Part shown: one piece after another, positions 44,554-54,221 of the stretch
How positions within the stretch are numbered: position 1 is the first letter of the stretch
How the letters are laid out: each line of letters begins with the position of its first letter
NCBI RefSeq assembly: GCF_034424545.1
Contig: NZ_CP139971.1
Coordinates: 2,170,001 to 2,234,000 of the forward strand
DNA: 64,000 nucleotides
DNA from: Trinickia caryophylli
GTDB lineage: Bacteria; Pseudomonadota; Gammaproteobacteria; Burkholderiales; Burkholderiaceae
Reading direction: 5' to 3'
Position numbers and translations under genes: made by a program
The notes under the pieces: model-generated
The model's input: the letters and a program-made list of their open reading frames with translations, nothing else
Databases searched by the model: none
Told to the model about the DNA's origin: nothing

Positions 44554-45606
44554 ATGTACAAGACCCATGCCTATGCCGCCCGCGATGCGCAATCCCCGCT
44601 CGCCCCGTTCGAGCTGGAACGCCGCAGCCTGCGCGAGCACGACGTGTATATCGAAGTGATGTTCTGCGGCGTTTGCCATTCCGACTTGCATCAGGCACGC
44701 GACGAATGGCGCAACACGATCTATCCCGTCGTGCCGGGGCATGAAATCGTCGGCCGGGTGAAGGAGGTCGGGCCGGCCGTTACGCGCTACAAGGCCGGCG
44801 ACCTGGTTGGCGTGGGCTGCCTCGTCGATTCCTGCCGCACGTGTGCGAGCTGCCAGGAAGGCCTCGAGCAGTACTGCGAAAACGGTTTTGTCGGCACCTA
44901 CAACGGCACCGACCGCGTCACGGGCGAGACCACCTATGGCGGGTACTCCACGAACCTCGTCGTGGACGAAGCGTTTGTGCTGCGCGTGCCGGACAATCTC
45001 GACCCGGCCGCCGTTGCGCCGCTGCTGTGCGCCGGCATCACCACCTACTCGCCGCTGCGCACCTGGGGTGCCGGTCCGGGCAAGAAAGTGGGCGTGATCG
45101 GCCTGGGCGGCCTCGGGCATATGGGTGTCAAGCTCGCGCGCGCGATGGGCGCACACGTGGTGCTTTTCACGACGTCGCCCTCGAAGATCGAAGACGCGAA
45201 GCGCCTTGGCGCACACGAGGTGGTAATTTCGAAGCACCCGGAGGACATGCAACGGCATGTCAACAGCTTCGATTTCCTGCTCAATACGGTGGCCGCGCAG
45301 CACGACCTCAATCCGTTCATCCAATTGCTCAAGCGCGACGGCACCATGACGCTCGTGGGCGCGCCCGAGCACGATCACCCTTCGCCGCAGGTGTTCGGGC
45401 TCATCATGAAGCGTCGACGGCTGGCGGGGTCGCTGATCGGCGGCATTGCCGAAACGCAGGAAATGCTCGATTTCTGTGGGCAGCACGGCATTACGTCCGA
45501 TGTCGAGCTGATTCCGATGCAAAAGATCAACGACGCTTACGGGCGGATGTTGAAGAGCGACGTGAAGTACCGCTTCGTGATCGACATCGATTCGCTGCGG
45601 CAATAA
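44554..45606 (+). CDS. Zinc-dependent NAD(P) alcohol dehydrogenase (YahK/CAD-like)
   Basis: A 350-residue medium-chain reductase. Catalytic zinc ligands are Cys in VMFCGVCHSDLH and His/Glu in VPGHEIVG; the structural zinc is held by the four cysteines in SCRTCASCQEGLEQYC. The cofactor fold GVIGLGGLGHMGVKLARAMG lacks the Asp that would demand NAD, in line with NADPH use by the YahK/cinnamyl-alcohol group. These enzymes reduce a wide range of aldehydes. AGGAGAGCAC precedes the start. Divergent from the YqhC-like regulator, with about 195 bp between them. Confidence 0.94.
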   Translation: MYKTHAYAARDAQSPLAPFELERRSLREHDVYIEVMFCGVCHSDLHQARDEWRNTIYPVVPGHEIVGRVKEVGPAVTRYKAGDLVGVGCLVDSCRTCASCQEGLEQYCENGFVGTYNGTDRVTGETTYGGYSTNLVVDEAFVLRVPDNLDPAAVAPLLCAGITTYSPLRTWGAGPGKKVGVIGLGGLGHMGVKLARAMGAHVVLFTTSPSKIEDAKRLGAHEVVISKHPEDMQRHVNSFDFLLNTVAAQHDLNPFIQLLKRDGTMTLVGAPEHDHPSPQVFGLIMKRRRLAGSLIGGIAETQEMLDFCGQHGITSDVELIPMQKINDAYGRMLKSDVKYRFVIDIDSLRQ

Positions 45607-45684
45607 CCCGGAGCCCGCTGGCAGGGCGGCGATCGGGCGGCGGGCGCGTCGGGGTGGGGCGCGCACCGCCGGCAAGCCGCCGCC

Positions 45685-46182
45685 TCAAAGAATGACCGGC
45701 GCGCCGGGCGGCTCCGCCCGTGTCGAATCCTGCAGTGGAAAATGCCGCTCCAGCAGTGCCGTAATCTGCTCGACGCCGGTTATGGCGCCGTGCTCGTATT
45801 CGTTGCGCCGGAAGTGGGCCTCCATGTCCTGGCAGATTCGCTCCCATTCGTCGGGCGCTACTCTCGCCGAGATACCCCGGTCGGCCACGATCTCGACGTC
45901 GCGATCGGCGAGCAGCAAGTAAACGAGCACGCCGTTGTTCTGCTCGGTGTCCCAGACCCGGAGCTCCGAGAATACGTCGATTGCGCGTTCTCTGGCACTG
46001 ACGTGCCTGAGCAGCGCGGCCCCGTGCAGGGCGCCTTCTACGGCGAAGTGCAGGCGCGCTACATGGCCGGTGTGACTGTCGCGCACCGCTTGATCGATGG
46101 CACGCAGCACGCGCGGCCCAAATGCCAGGCCAACGCGCCAGCGGGTCATGCACAGGTGCCTGAGGATGCGGGCGAGGTCCAT
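45685..46182 (-). CDS. TPM-domain protein (second, anchorless)
   Basis: A 165-residue protein with a TPM (TLP18.3/Psb32/MOLO-1) domain, shown by FAVEGALHGAALLRHVSARE, AIDVFSELRVWDTEQNNGVL, VYLLLADRDVEIVADRG and the closing GITGVEQITALLERHF-like pattern. There is no signal peptide or clear membrane helix, in contrast to the upstream gene. GGAAGG lies before the start. It is the last gene of the lemA-tpm-tpm operon; its start lies 2 bases after the stop of the previous gene. Function unknown; TPM proteins paired with LemA are thought to act at the envelope. Confidence 0.88.
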   Translation of the reverse strand: MDLARILRHLCMTRWRVGLAFGPRVLRAIDQAVRDSHTGHVARLHFAVEGALHGAALLRHVSARERAIDVFSELRVWDTEQNNGVLVYLLLADRDVEIVADRGISARVAPDEWERICQDMEAHFRRNEYEHGAITGVEQITALLERHFPLQDSTRAEPPGAPVIL

Positions 46183-46184
46183 GG

Positions 46185-47057
46185 CTACCACCTTCCCGAC
46201 GCGCCGCCGCCACCGAATCCGCCGCCTCCGCCGCGGAAGATGTCGTGTCCCGAACGATTGCCGGCTCCGCCCGATCGTCCGCCGAGATAGCGGCCGCCGG
46301 CATAAGCGCCGAGTCCTCCGCCCACGAGCGTGAAGAACAGGGCGACGAGGCCTGCTCCAACGGCTATGAGCAACGCGCCCGAGAACAGCCACGCGATCAG
46401 GCCGACGAGGCCGCCCGTTGCCAGCGCGCCTGGAAAACGGCCCAGCAGCGCACGCAGGAACCCGCCGGCCGCGATTGCCACAACGAAGAGCACCGGCAGC
46501 AGCCGGCCGAATCCTTCGCCTTGCGTCATACGGCGCGCGGGCGGCGCAAGCGGCTCGCCGTCGATCACCCGCATCATGCTGTCGAGCCCGGCATCGATCC
46601 CGCCGTAGAAGTCGCCGTCGCGAAAGCGCGGAACGATGACCTCGTCGACGATGCGGTGGCTCGTGGCATCGGTCAATGCACCTTCGAGGCCGTAGCCGAC
46701 CTCGATGCGCAACGTGCGATCGTTTTTGGCGACGATGAGCAAGGCGCCGTCGTCGACACGTTCACGGCCGATTTTCCATGCCTCGGCCACGCGTATGCCG
46801 TATTGTTCGATCGTCTCGGGCTCGGTGCTCGGCACGAGGAGCACGGCGATCTGGCTGCCCTTGCGCGCCTCGAAGGCCGCGAGCTTCGCCTCGAGTGCAT
46901 CGCGCTGCGCGGCTGTCAGCGTTGCGGTGGTATCGGTCACGCGGCGCGTCAGAGCCGGCACCGGCGCATCGGCGGCGAACGCGTGCTGTGGCGGCCCGCC
47001 CGAGAGGCCGGCGATGAACGCGGCGAATAAGACGAATGCGAAAGCCGCGCGGATCAA
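46185..47057 (-). CDS. TPM-domain membrane protein (YgcG-like)
   Basis: A 290-residue envelope protein with a signal peptide (FAFVLFAAFIAGLSGGPP... AFA), a periplasmic TPM domain at about 35-160 (LTRRVTDTTATLTAAQRDAL, IEQYGIRVAEAWKIGRERVD, GALLIVAKNDRTLRIEVGYG, LEGALTDATSHRIVDEVIVP), two or three hydrophobic helices (GLLPVLFVVAIAAGGF, GLVGLIAWLFSGALLIAVGA) and a Gly-rich tail (FRGGGGGFGGGGASG). This is the usual YgcG/TPM architecture next to LemA. The start overlaps the lemA stop by four bases. Confidence 0.92.
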   Translation of the reverse strand: MIRAAFAFVLFAAFIAGLSGGPPQHAFAADAPVPALTRRVTDTTATLTAAQRDALEAKLAAFEARKGSQIAVLLVPSTEPETIEQYGIRVAEAWKIGRERVDDGALLIVAKNDRTLRIEVGYGLEGALTDATSHRIVDEVIVPRFRDGDFYGGIDAGLDSMMRVIDGEPLAPPARRMTQGEGFGRLLPVLFVVAIAAGGFLRALLGRFPGALATGGLVGLIAWLFSGALLIAVGAGLVALFFTLVGGGLGAYAGGRYLGGRSGGAGNRSGHDIFRGGGGGFGGGGASGRW

Positions 47058-47710
47058 TTGCCGCCCCCGCTCGCGGGGGCGGGCATGGCCGGACGGCCAC
47101 TGCCCTTGCCCGCGTTCATACCCGAGCCGAAGTCGACCGCCGGTGGTTTCGTAATCTCGGCCTCGTTCGCGACCGAGAAGTTCGGTTTTTCCTTGAAGCC
47201 GAACGCCATGGCGGTGAGATTGTTCGGGAAGGAACGTACCGTCGTGTTGTAAGCCTGCACCGCGCGGATATAACGATTGCGTGCGACGGCAATGCGGTTC
47301 TCGGTGCCTTCGAGTTGAGCCTGCAGATCGCGGAAATTCGCATCGGACTTCAGCTGCGGGTAATTCTCGGAGACGACGAGCAGGCGCGAGAGCGACGCCG
47401 TCAGTTGCCCCTGTGCGGCCTCATATCGGGCGAATGCCTGCGGATCGTCGAGCATTTCCGGCGTGGGGCGGATCGATCCGACCTGCGCGCGCGCCTGAGT
47501 GACCCCGATCAGTACGTCTCTTTCCTGATTGGCGTAGCCTTTCACCGTATTGACCAGATTCGGTACGAGATCCGCACGACGCTGGTATTGGTTCAGCACC
47601 TCGGACCAGTTGGCTTTTACCGCTTCGTCCTGCGTCTGGATCGCGTTGTAGCCGCAACCCGCAAGGCTTGCTGTAAGCGCGGCAAGCAGCCAGACAATGA
47701 GTGTGCGCAT
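47054..47710 (-). CDS. lemA: LemA family lipoprotein
   Basis: A 218-residue protein with lipobox SLAGC followed by the LemA domain: YNAIQTQDEAVKANWSEVLN, QYQRRADLVPNLVNTVKGYA, and a helical bundle up to VRSFPNNLTAMAFGFKEKPN. The last 35 residues are Gly/Ala/Pro-rich. GGAGG lies 5 nt before this ATG, whereas the ATG 12 nt upstream has none. First gene of lemA-tpm-tpm. An FNR-like box lies 60 bases upstream. Function of LemA is not settled; it acts at the membrane. Confidence 0.93.
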   Translation of the reverse strand: MRTLIVWLLAALTASLAGCGYNAIQTQDEAVKANWSEVLNQYQRRADLVPNLVNTVKGYANQERDVLIGVTQARAQVGSIRPTPEMLDDPQAFARYEAAQGQLTASLSRLLVVSENYPQLKSDANFRDLQAQLEGTENRIAVARNRYIRAVQAYNTTVRSFPNNLTAMAFGFKEKPNFSVANEAEITKPPAVDFGSGMNAGKGSGRPAMPAPASGGGN

Positions 47711-47769
47711 CCGGGCCTCCATCGTGCGGGATCGTTGATTGCACGCTACGCTGCTCGCGTGCGGGGCCT

Positions 47770-47783
47770 TTGACGCAGGTCAA
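47770..47783. promoter_or_regulatory. FNR/ANR/DNR-like box upstream of lemA
   Basis: TTGACGCAGGTCAA is a perfect TTGAC/GTCAA dyad with a 4-base spacer and matches 8 of 10 fixed positions of TTGAT-N4-ATCAA. It lies 60-73 bases before the lemA start, a normal activator distance. Confidence 0.5.
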
Positions 47784-47826
47784 GTCCGGGGTGCGCCCTC
47801 ATGCCCCTCGCGCATCGGCGCCGCGG

Positions 47827-48237
47827 CTATTGCGCATGCTTCGACTGCCAGAGTTGCATCAGCCGGATTTCCTTTTCCTGAGCAACGATGATCTGCCTGG
47901 CGAGCCGCCGCAGCACCGGATCCTTGCCATACTTGAGCTCCACCTGCGCCATGTCGATTGCGCCCTGATGATGAGGGATCATGTGGGAGACGAAATCCTT
48001 ATCGGCGTCGCCCGTATAGCTGGGCGCGTTCATCTCTCTCATCATTTTCTGGTCGGCGTCCTTGAACGCCTGCGTCGACGGCCCGGAGGCGCCCGAGGCG
48101 GCGGATCCGCCGCTTGCGGCCGGCGCCATGATGACGCTCGACATGGGCGGCGAGTTCGTTTGTGCCGTCGCGGCGAACGAGGGTAGGCAGAGCGCCAGGC
48201 AGGCCAGCGTCAGCGGAAGTGACGAATGTTTGCGCAT
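47827..48237 (-). CDS. DUF305 family periplasmic protein
   Basis: A 136-residue protein with a signal peptide (LTLACLALCLPSFAATAQ) and a DUF305 domain: MMREMNAPSYTGDADKDFVS, HMIPHHQGAIDMAQVELKYG and ARQIIVAQEKEIRLMQLW. The HMIPHHQGAI motif is the family hallmark and its histidines and methionines suggest metal (possibly copper) handling. AAAGGAG lies 8 nt upstream of the chosen ATG. Same strand as and downstream of nothing obvious; the MFS gene upstream is separated by about 280 bp. Confidence 0.92.
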   Translation of the reverse strand: MRKHSSLPLTLACLALCLPSFAATAQTNSPPMSSVIMAPAASGGSAASGASGPSTQAFKDADQKMMREMNAPSYTGDADKDFVSHMIPHHQGAIDMAQVELKYGKDPVLRRLARQIIVAQEKEIRLMQLWQSKHAQ

Positions 48238-48516
48238 CGCGAATCTCCTTTGGGCGGGCCGGATACAACGGCCGGGTGTCTGGGAGCGAGCCAGTTTCGT
48301 GCCCCTTAGCTTATCGCGCTCGCCGCCGACGCGGCTTGGTTGAGGCAATCGTTCGCAGACGGCTGGGTCGTCCGGGACGTCGATTTGGGGACGCATGGGT
48401 GCCGGCAACGTTCGTACGACGACGAGGCCAGACAGGCGCGAACGCTGGCCGATGAAGGGGACGCGCAGTGGCGTGTCGCCCTTCGTCCGCGAAGCAGGCT
48501 CGATGGAACCCGCCGT

Positions 48517-49956
48517 TTATGGCTGAACGCCTTCCCGGGTGGCCGCGCGGGGGCGCGCGGCCGGGAGATCGGGCTGCGTCGCGAGCGCTTCGAGCGCAAG
48601 CCCCTTCGTCTCGATGCCGAGCAGGGCCACCGCGGCCGCGGCCAATGCAAACGACAGCGCCCCGAGCGTAAATACGCCGCTTTGCCCGAACACGGGCAAC
48701 ACGAGGCCAACGGCATAAGGCCCGATCAGCGAGCCGACGCGTCCGATCGCCGAAGCGAAGCCGGACCCCGTGGCGCGCGCACCCGTGCCGTAGAGCTCGG
48801 GTGTGTACGTATAGAGCGCGGCCCACATGCCGAACAGAAAGAATTGCATGGCGAGCCCCGCGGCGATTACGAGCCCGAGCTCGCCGCCATGGAGCAGGGC
48901 CTGGCCATAGAGATAGGCCATCGCCGCGCCGCCCGTGAGCGAGGCGACGCACGTGGGCTTGCGGCCCCAGCGCTCGACGAGCCACGCCGCGCACAGGAAG
49001 CCGGGAATGCCGGCCAGAGAGATCAGCACCGTATAAAGCACCGATTTCGTCACGGTGATGCCGGCCTGTTGCATGAGTGCGCCGAGCCACGACGTGAGGC
49101 CGTAGAAGCCGAGCAATGCAAAGAACCAGAGCGTCCAGACCATGAGCGTGCGCTTGCGGTACACGCCGCTCCAGATCTCGCGGAAGGCGCCTGTGCGAGA
49201 CGCAGGCGGCTCGATATGGTCGTTTTCGCCAAGCGGGGCAAGGGCGGCGAGCCCGCTTGCGCGCATGACCTTTGCTTCGATGGACGCGAGCACGGCCTCG
49301 GCTTGTGCATCGCGGCCGCGGTGCTCGAGCCAGCGCGGCGATTCGGGCACGATGCGGCGTACCACGAGCACGAACGCGGCTGGAATGGCCAGTAGCGCGA
49401 AGACGGTGCGCCAACCGAGCGGTGCCAGCGTGAAATAGGAAACGATGCCGGCCGTAATGAAGCCGAGCGGCCAGAAACCGTCCATCAACGCGATGAGGCG
49501 CCCGCGCGATGCCGTGGGCACGAATTCGGACAGCAACGCCTGGGCAACGGGAAACTCCATACCCATGCCGATGCCGAGGACGATGCGATAGACGATCAGC
49601 GTATCGACGGTTTGCGCAGTCGAGCACAGATACGAGGCCACGCCCCAGAGCACCATGCTCCACTGAAACACAGGGCGGCGGCCGAAGCGGTCGGCGAGCA
49701 GGCCGGCAACAGCCGCGCCGAGCACCATGCCGAAAAAGCTCGCACTCGCAACGAGCCCGGCCATGGCGCTCGACAATCCGAATTCCTGTTTGATCGAACC
49801 GAGCACGAACGTCATCGTGCCCAGGTCGACCGAATCGAAAAAGAAAGCGAGCGCGATAACGATGAATAGTGTGCCGTGATAGCGCGAGAACGGCAGGCGT
49901 TCGAGACGAGCCGCCGCGCGTACGCGCGGCTGGCCGTGTGAAACGGGACGGGACAT
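48517..49956 (-). CDS. MFS transporter (metabolite:H+ symporter type)
   Basis: A 479-residue inner-membrane transporter with 12 predicted helices. LADRFGRRPVFQWSM is the loop 2-3 motif, VPTASRGRLIALMDGFWPLG and RRIVPESPRWLEHRGR (PESPRWL) are typical of the sugar/metabolite:H+ symporter branch, and YTYTPELYGTGARATGSGFA follows in the second half. The central loop between helices 6 and 7 is about 60 residues. GGAG lies 7 nt before the start. Substrate unknown; its neighbour betA suggests a link to choline or betaine but this is weak. Divergence from no gene; it is downstream of betA on the same strand. Confidence 0.9.
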   Translation of the reverse strand: MSRPVSHGQPRVRAAARLERLPFSRYHGTLFIVIALAFFFDSVDLGTMTFVLGSIKQEFGLSSAMAGLVASASFFGMVLGAAVAGLLADRFGRRPVFQWSMVLWGVASYLCSTAQTVDTLIVYRIVLGIGMGMEFPVAQALLSEFVPTASRGRLIALMDGFWPLGFITAGIVSYFTLAPLGWRTVFALLAIPAAFVLVVRRIVPESPRWLEHRGRDAQAEAVLASIEAKVMRASGLAALAPLGENDHIEPPASRTGAFREIWSGVYRKRTLMVWTLWFFALLGFYGLTSWLGALMQQAGITVTKSVLYTVLISLAGIPGFLCAAWLVERWGRKPTCVASLTGGAAMAYLYGQALLHGGELGLVIAAGLAMQFFLFGMWAALYTYTPELYGTGARATGSGFASAIGRVGSLIGPYAVGLVLPVFGQSGVFTLGALSFALAAAAVALLGIETKGLALEALATQPDLPAARPRAATREGVQP

Positions 49957-50125
49957 GGCGGGCTCCGGTGGAAAAGGCGGCGCCATGAAGTGGCATCAGG
50001 CAGGCGGCGGCCGCACCGCATCAGTAGATGCGGCCATTAAAACGCGCCATAGAAAAAATCCGGCATGCCGATGGAATGGTCGCGTCACCTGCAAAGACAC
50101 CGTTCCTATCGGCGTGCCGCCCGTC

Positions 50126-51832
50126 TCACACGGTGTGAAGCGCGCTCGAATGTGCCGCGCCCATCCCCGCGCGGGCAGGTGCACCATGTGCGACGTAGTA
50201 GGGTACGTCGGCGCGGGGCAACGGTTTGCGACCGCGTATCTGGTCCGCGATCTTTTCGGCGATCATGATCGTCGGCGCGTTGAGATTGCCGGTGATGATG
50301 CGCGGCATGATCGACGCATCGACGACGCGCAGCCCCTCGAGCCCGTGCACGCGGCCCTCGCGATCGACGACGGCCATCTCGTCGTAGCCCATCGCGCAGG
50401 AGCCGCACGGATGGTAGGCCGTCTCGGCCCGTGCGCGCACGAACGCGTCCAGTTCGGTGTCGCTTGCGCAATCCACGCCGGGACTCAGCTCGCGTCCCCG
50501 ATAGCGGTCGAGCGCGGGCTGCGCAATGATTTCGCGCGTGATGCGGATCGCGTCGCGGAACTCGCGCCAGTCGAGCGGCTCCGCCATGTAGTTGAAGAGG
50601 ATGCCCGGATGCGCGTGCGGATCGCGCGAACGCAGCTTCACGCGCCCTCGGCTCGGCGAGCGCATGGACCCGACGTGCGCCTGAAAACCGTGCATCTCGA
50701 TCGCGTTCGAACCGTTGTAATTGATCGCGATCGGCAGAAAGTGATACTGGATGTTGGGCCAGGGGTCGTCGTCGCGCGTGCGGATGAAGCCGCCGGCCTC
50801 GAAGTGGTTGCTTGCACCGAGGCCGGTACCGTTGAGCAGCCACTCGAGGCCTATCGCCGGCTGGTTGTACCACTTCAACGCGGGATAGAGCGATACCGGC
50901 TCCTTGCACGCGTACTGCATGTACATCTCGAGGTGGTCTTGCAGATTGCGGCCTACGCCCGACAGATCGAGCACGAGCGGGATTTCCAGTTCGCGCAGCC
51001 ATTCGGCGGGCCCGACCCCCGAGCGCTGCAGGATTTGCGGTGAGGCGATCGCACCTGCGCAAACGAGCACTTCGCGTCTGGCGTGAGCTGTCAGCTGGGT
51101 GCCGTGATGGAGATAGGCCACGCCGGTCGCGCGCTTGCCGGAAAAGAGAACGCGGTCCGTTTGCGCACGCGTGACGATCGTCAGGTTCGCGCGCCCGCGT
51201 GCCTGATCGAGATACCCGCGCGCGGTGCTCGCTCGTCGGCCGCGTGCCGTCACCGTGCGATCCATGGGGCCGAAGCCTTCCTGGCGGTAGCCGTTCAGAT
51301 CGTCGGTACGCGCATAACCTGCCTCGACGCCCGCTTCCACCATCGCGCCGAAAAGCGGATTGTTGCCGGGCTTGCTCGTCGTGACATGCACGGGACCGTC
51401 GCCGCCGTGGTAGTCGTCAGGACCGACATCGCGTGTCTCCGCTTTCCTGAAGTAGGGCAGACAGTCCAGATAGCGCCAGGTATCGAGCCCGTCGATCTCC
51501 GCCCAGCCGTCGTAATCGAGTGCATTGCCGCGGATGTAGCACATGCCGTTGATCAGCGAGGAGCCGCCGAGCCCCTTGCCGCGCCCGCATTCCATGCGGC
51601 GATGATCCATGTGCGGCTCGGGCTCCGTTTCGTAGGCCCAGTTGTAGCGCCGCCCTTGCAGCGGATACGCGAGCGCGGCCGGCATTTGCGTGCGGAAGTC
51701 GAAGCGGTAGTCCGGCCCGCCCGCCTCGAGCAGCAGGACCGTGACGTCGGCATCCTCGGTGAGCCGCGTTGCCATGACGTTGCCGGCCGAGCCGGCGCCG
51801 ATCACGATGTAATCATATTCGCTGACATGCAT
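50126..51832 (-). CDS. betA: Choline dehydrogenase
   Basis: A 568-residue FAD enzyme of the GMC oxidoreductase family, membrane-associated, that oxidises choline to betaine aldehyde. FAD fold [21 protein letters not shown] signature 1 [20 protein letters not shown], signature 2 [15 protein letters not shown], and the catalytic C-terminal [10 protein letters not shown] and [16 protein letters not shown] are intact. Length matches E. coli BetA (556). It lies 10 bp downstream of betB, same strand, in the usual betB-betA order but without betI or betT in front. It provides glycine betaine for the GbcAB oxygenase encoded a few genes away. Confidence 0.95.
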   Translation of the reverse strand: MHVSEYDYIVIGAGSAGNVMATRLTEDADVTVLLLEAGGPDYRFDFRTQMPAALAYPLQGRRYNWAYETEPEPHMDHRRMECGRGKGLGGSSLINGMCYIRGNALDYDGWAEIDGLDTWRYLDCLPYFRKAETRDVGPDDYHGGDGPVHVTTSKPGNNPLFGAMVEAGVEAGYARTDDLNGYRQEGFGPMDRTVTARGRRASTARGYLDQARGRANLTIVTRAQTDRVLFSGKRATGVAYLHHGTQLTAHARREVLVCAGAIASPQILQRSGVGPAEWLRELEIPLVLDLSGVGRNLQDHLEMYMQYACKEPVSLYPALKWYNQPAIGLEWLLNGTGLGASNHFEAGGFIRTRDDDPWPNIQYHFLPIAINYNGSNAIEMHGFQAHVGSMRSPSRGRVKLRSRDPHAHPGILFNYMAEPLDWREFRDAIRITREIIAQPALDRYRGRELSPGVDCASDTELDAFVRARAETAYHPCGSCAMGYDEMAVVDREGRVHGLEGLRVVDASIMPRIITGNLNAPTIMIAEKIADQIRGRKPLPRADVPYYVAHGAPARAGMGAAHSSALHTV

Positions 51833-51842
51833 GGGGGCGTCC

Positions 51843-53321
51843 TCAGAACGCGGGTCGATACGGGCCGAGCTCGACCTGCACGGATTTGATCTGCGTGTAG
51901 TGCTCGAGCGTCGTGAGGCCGTTCTCGCGGCCGACGCCCGATTGCTTGTAGCCGCCTACCGGCATTTCGGCCGGCGATTCTCCCCAGGTGTTGATCCAGC
52001 AGATGCCGGCCTCGAGGCGATGGATGACGCGATGCGCGCGGGCCAGCCGTTCGGTGACCACACCGGCAGCCAGACCGTAATGGGTTGCGTTGGCGCGTGC
52101 GATGACTTCGTCTTCATCGTCGAATTCGAGCAGGCACATGACCGGGCCGAACACCTCCTCGCGTACGACGCGCATGTCGTCGCGGCAGTCGGCGAAAACG
52201 GTCGGCGCGACATACTGCCCGCTCGCATAGTCGCCCTCCACGAGCCGATGCCCGCCGGCCACGAGCCGCGCGCCCTCGCGCCTTGCGCTTTCGATATAGC
52301 CGAGCACCTTGTCGAGTTGCGCGGCACTCGCGAGCGGCCCGAAGTTCGTCTGCGGATCGCAGGGCTTGCCGACGCGTATCCGTTGGACGCGCTCGAGTAC
52401 GAGCGCTTCGAACTCGTGCTTGATGCGCCGATCGGCGAACACGCGCGTGCCGTTCGTGCAGACCTGCCCCGCGCTGAAGAAGTTGGCGGTGACGGCGATG
52501 TCGGCGGCGCGCGCGAGGTCGGCATCGTCGAAGACGATCAGCGGCGATTTGCCGCCGAGTTCCATCGTCACGTCTTTCAGCGAGGAGGCGCCCGCGAGCG
52601 CCATGACTTTCTTGCCCGTTTCGACACCGCCTGTGAACGAGACTTTGGCGATGCCCTCATGTCCCGCAATCAGCGCGCCAACGCTGCCGTCACCCTGCAG
52701 CACGTTGAAGACGCCGGCCGGCAAGCCGGCTTCGGTATAGATCTCGGCAAGCTTCAGCGCCGAAAGCGGCGTGAGCTCGCTCGGTTTGAAAATCATCGCG
52801 TTGCCGGCGGCCAGGGCGGGCGCCGATTTCCAGCAGGCGATCTGGATCGGGTAGTTCCACGCGCCGATTCCGGCACACACGCCGAGCGGCTCCCGGCGCG
52901 TATAGACGAAGGAATCCTCGCGCAGCGGAATCTGCGCGCCCTCGATGGCCGCAGCGAGGCCCGCGTAGTACTCGATGACGTCCGCGCCGGTGACGATGTC
53001 GACACTGCGCGTTTCGGCGATCGGCTTGCCCGTGTCGCGCATTTCCAGTTCCGCGAGTTCGTCGTTGCGCGCACGTAGCAATTCGACCGCGCGGCGCAAA
53101 ACGCGCGAGCGGGCCATCGCGCTCATGGCCGCCCATTCGCGCTGGCCCTGCCGCGCCGATGCGACGGCGCGCTCGACATCGGCCGCGCTCGCCTGCTGAA
53201 TGGTGGCAAGACGCTCGCCCGTGGCCGGGTCGAACGAATCGAATGTGATGTCGCCGGCCGCATCGGCATAGGTCCCGCCGATGTAAAGACGCTGCAGGCC
53301 ATAGACAGAGGACGGGCTCAT
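51843..53321 (-). CDS. betB: Betaine aldehyde dehydrogenase
   Basis: A 492-residue NAD(P)-dependent aldehyde dehydrogenase that completes the conversion of choline to glycine betaine. Glu254 (MELGGKSP) and Cys288 ([13 protein letters not shown]) are 34 residues apart as in the family. [18 protein letters not shown] and [20 protein letters not shown] are typical of BetB. GGGAG lies 7 nt before the start; an in-frame ATG 36 nt upstream lacks a site. It is the first gene of the betBA unit. About 240 bases separate it from the GST gene upstream, enough for a promoter. No betI regulator is adjacent. Confidence 0.94.
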   Translation of the reverse strand: MSPSSVYGLQRLYIGGTYADAAGDITFDSFDPATGERLATIQQASAADVERAVASARQGQREWAAMSAMARSRVLRRAVELLRARNDELAELEMRDTGKPIAETRSVDIVTGADVIEYYAGLAAAIEGAQIPLREDSFVYTRREPLGVCAGIGAWNYPIQIACWKSAPALAAGNAMIFKPSELTPLSALKLAEIYTEAGLPAGVFNVLQGDGSVGALIAGHEGIAKVSFTGGVETGKKVMALAGASSLKDVTMELGGKSPLIVFDDADLARAADIAVTANFFSAGQVCTNGTRVFADRRIKHEFEALVLERVQRIRVGKPCDPQTNFGPLASAAQLDKVLGYIESARREGARLVAGGHRLVEGDYASGQYVAPTVFADCRDDMRVVREEVFGPVMCLLEFDDEDEVIARANATHYGLAAGVVTERLARAHRVIHRLEAGICWINTWGESPAEMPVGGYKQSGVGRENGLTTLEHYTQIKSVQVELGPYRPAF

Positions 53322-53562
53322 CGACAAGCTCCCACGCGCGATTTCGGAAGGTCTCAACGATAGGCGTTTTGCTCCGCGCGTTCAATCGATCGGCGCGAAA
53401 CCGGGACCGCGATGTCGGGTTCCGGCAAGGACGTGTCGCGTTTTGGGGGATTGCGGCGGGGGGCAACGGCGGCAGGCATTGCCCGTATGCGAGGAAGCGG
53501 CGCACCGGCCGGCTGCCACGAAAGCGCGCAGCAGGCCGGTGCGCGACGCGCGCGCCGGGGAA

Positions 53563-54198
53563 TCAGGCGGTCTTTCGCCGGGCTTCCCGCTCGCGATAGA
53601 GCTCGAACTCTTCGCTCATGGCACGCGCGACGGCGGGGCGCGCCGTCACGCGTTCGTAGTAGGCCTCCACGGCCGGCCATTGCGCGAGATCGACGTCGCA
53701 GTACTTCGTCCAGCTGAGGACCACCGCGAGGTACGCATCGGCCGCACTGAAGGTGTCGAGCAGCCAGTCGTGCTCCGCGAAGCGCGCATGCAGGAAGTCG
53801 AACCTTGCCTTCAATTTCTCGCGCGCATAGCGTTTGACCTCGGCTGGCGCACTGCGATCGAGCAATACGGTAAATATGCCTTTGTGCAATTCCGTGCTCG
53901 CGAAGGCGAGCCACTGATGGAACTTTGCCCGCGCCACGCCGCTCGTGGGCGCCAGATGCGCGTCGGGAAAGCAGTCGGCCACACACGAAAGGATCGCGAC
54001 GTTTTCTGTCAGCAGCGTGCCGTCGTCGAGACGCAGCACGGGTACCATGCCGAGCGGATTGACGGCCAGGAAGTCGCTGCCGTCGGGTAGCCGCTTCGCC
54101 TTCGTATCGACCATCGTGTACCGCGCGTCATATCCCGCTTCATAAAAGGCAATGCGCGTGGCAAGCGAGCATGCGAGCGGCGAAAAGAACAGTTCCAT
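53563..54198 (-). CDS. gst: Glutathione S-transferase family protein
   Basis: A 211-residue cytosolic GST. The thioredoxin-fold N-terminal half begins MELFFSPLACSLATRIAF, where the Ser-Pro-x-x-Cys/Ser region resembles beta-class enzymes that use Cys or Ser for glutathione, with the cis-Pro motif MVPVLRLDDGTLLTENVAIL. The C-terminal helical domain contains DTFSAADAYLAVVLSW. AGGAGG lies just before the start. Divergent from a TetR regulator that shares a candidate operator; likely an inducible detoxification gene. Confidence 0.92.
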   Translation of the reverse strand: MELFFSPLACSLATRIAFYEAGYDARYTMVDTKAKRLPDGSDFLAVNPLGMVPVLRLDDGTLLTENVAILSCVADCFPDAHLAPTSGVARAKFHQWLAFASTELHKGIFTVLLDRSAPAEVKRYAREKLKARFDFLHARFAEHDWLLDTFSAADAYLAVVLSWTKYCDVDLAQWPAVEAYYERVTARPAVARAMSEEFELYREREARRKTA

Positions 54199-54221
54199 TG
54201 GCGTCGTCCTCCTGATTGATT

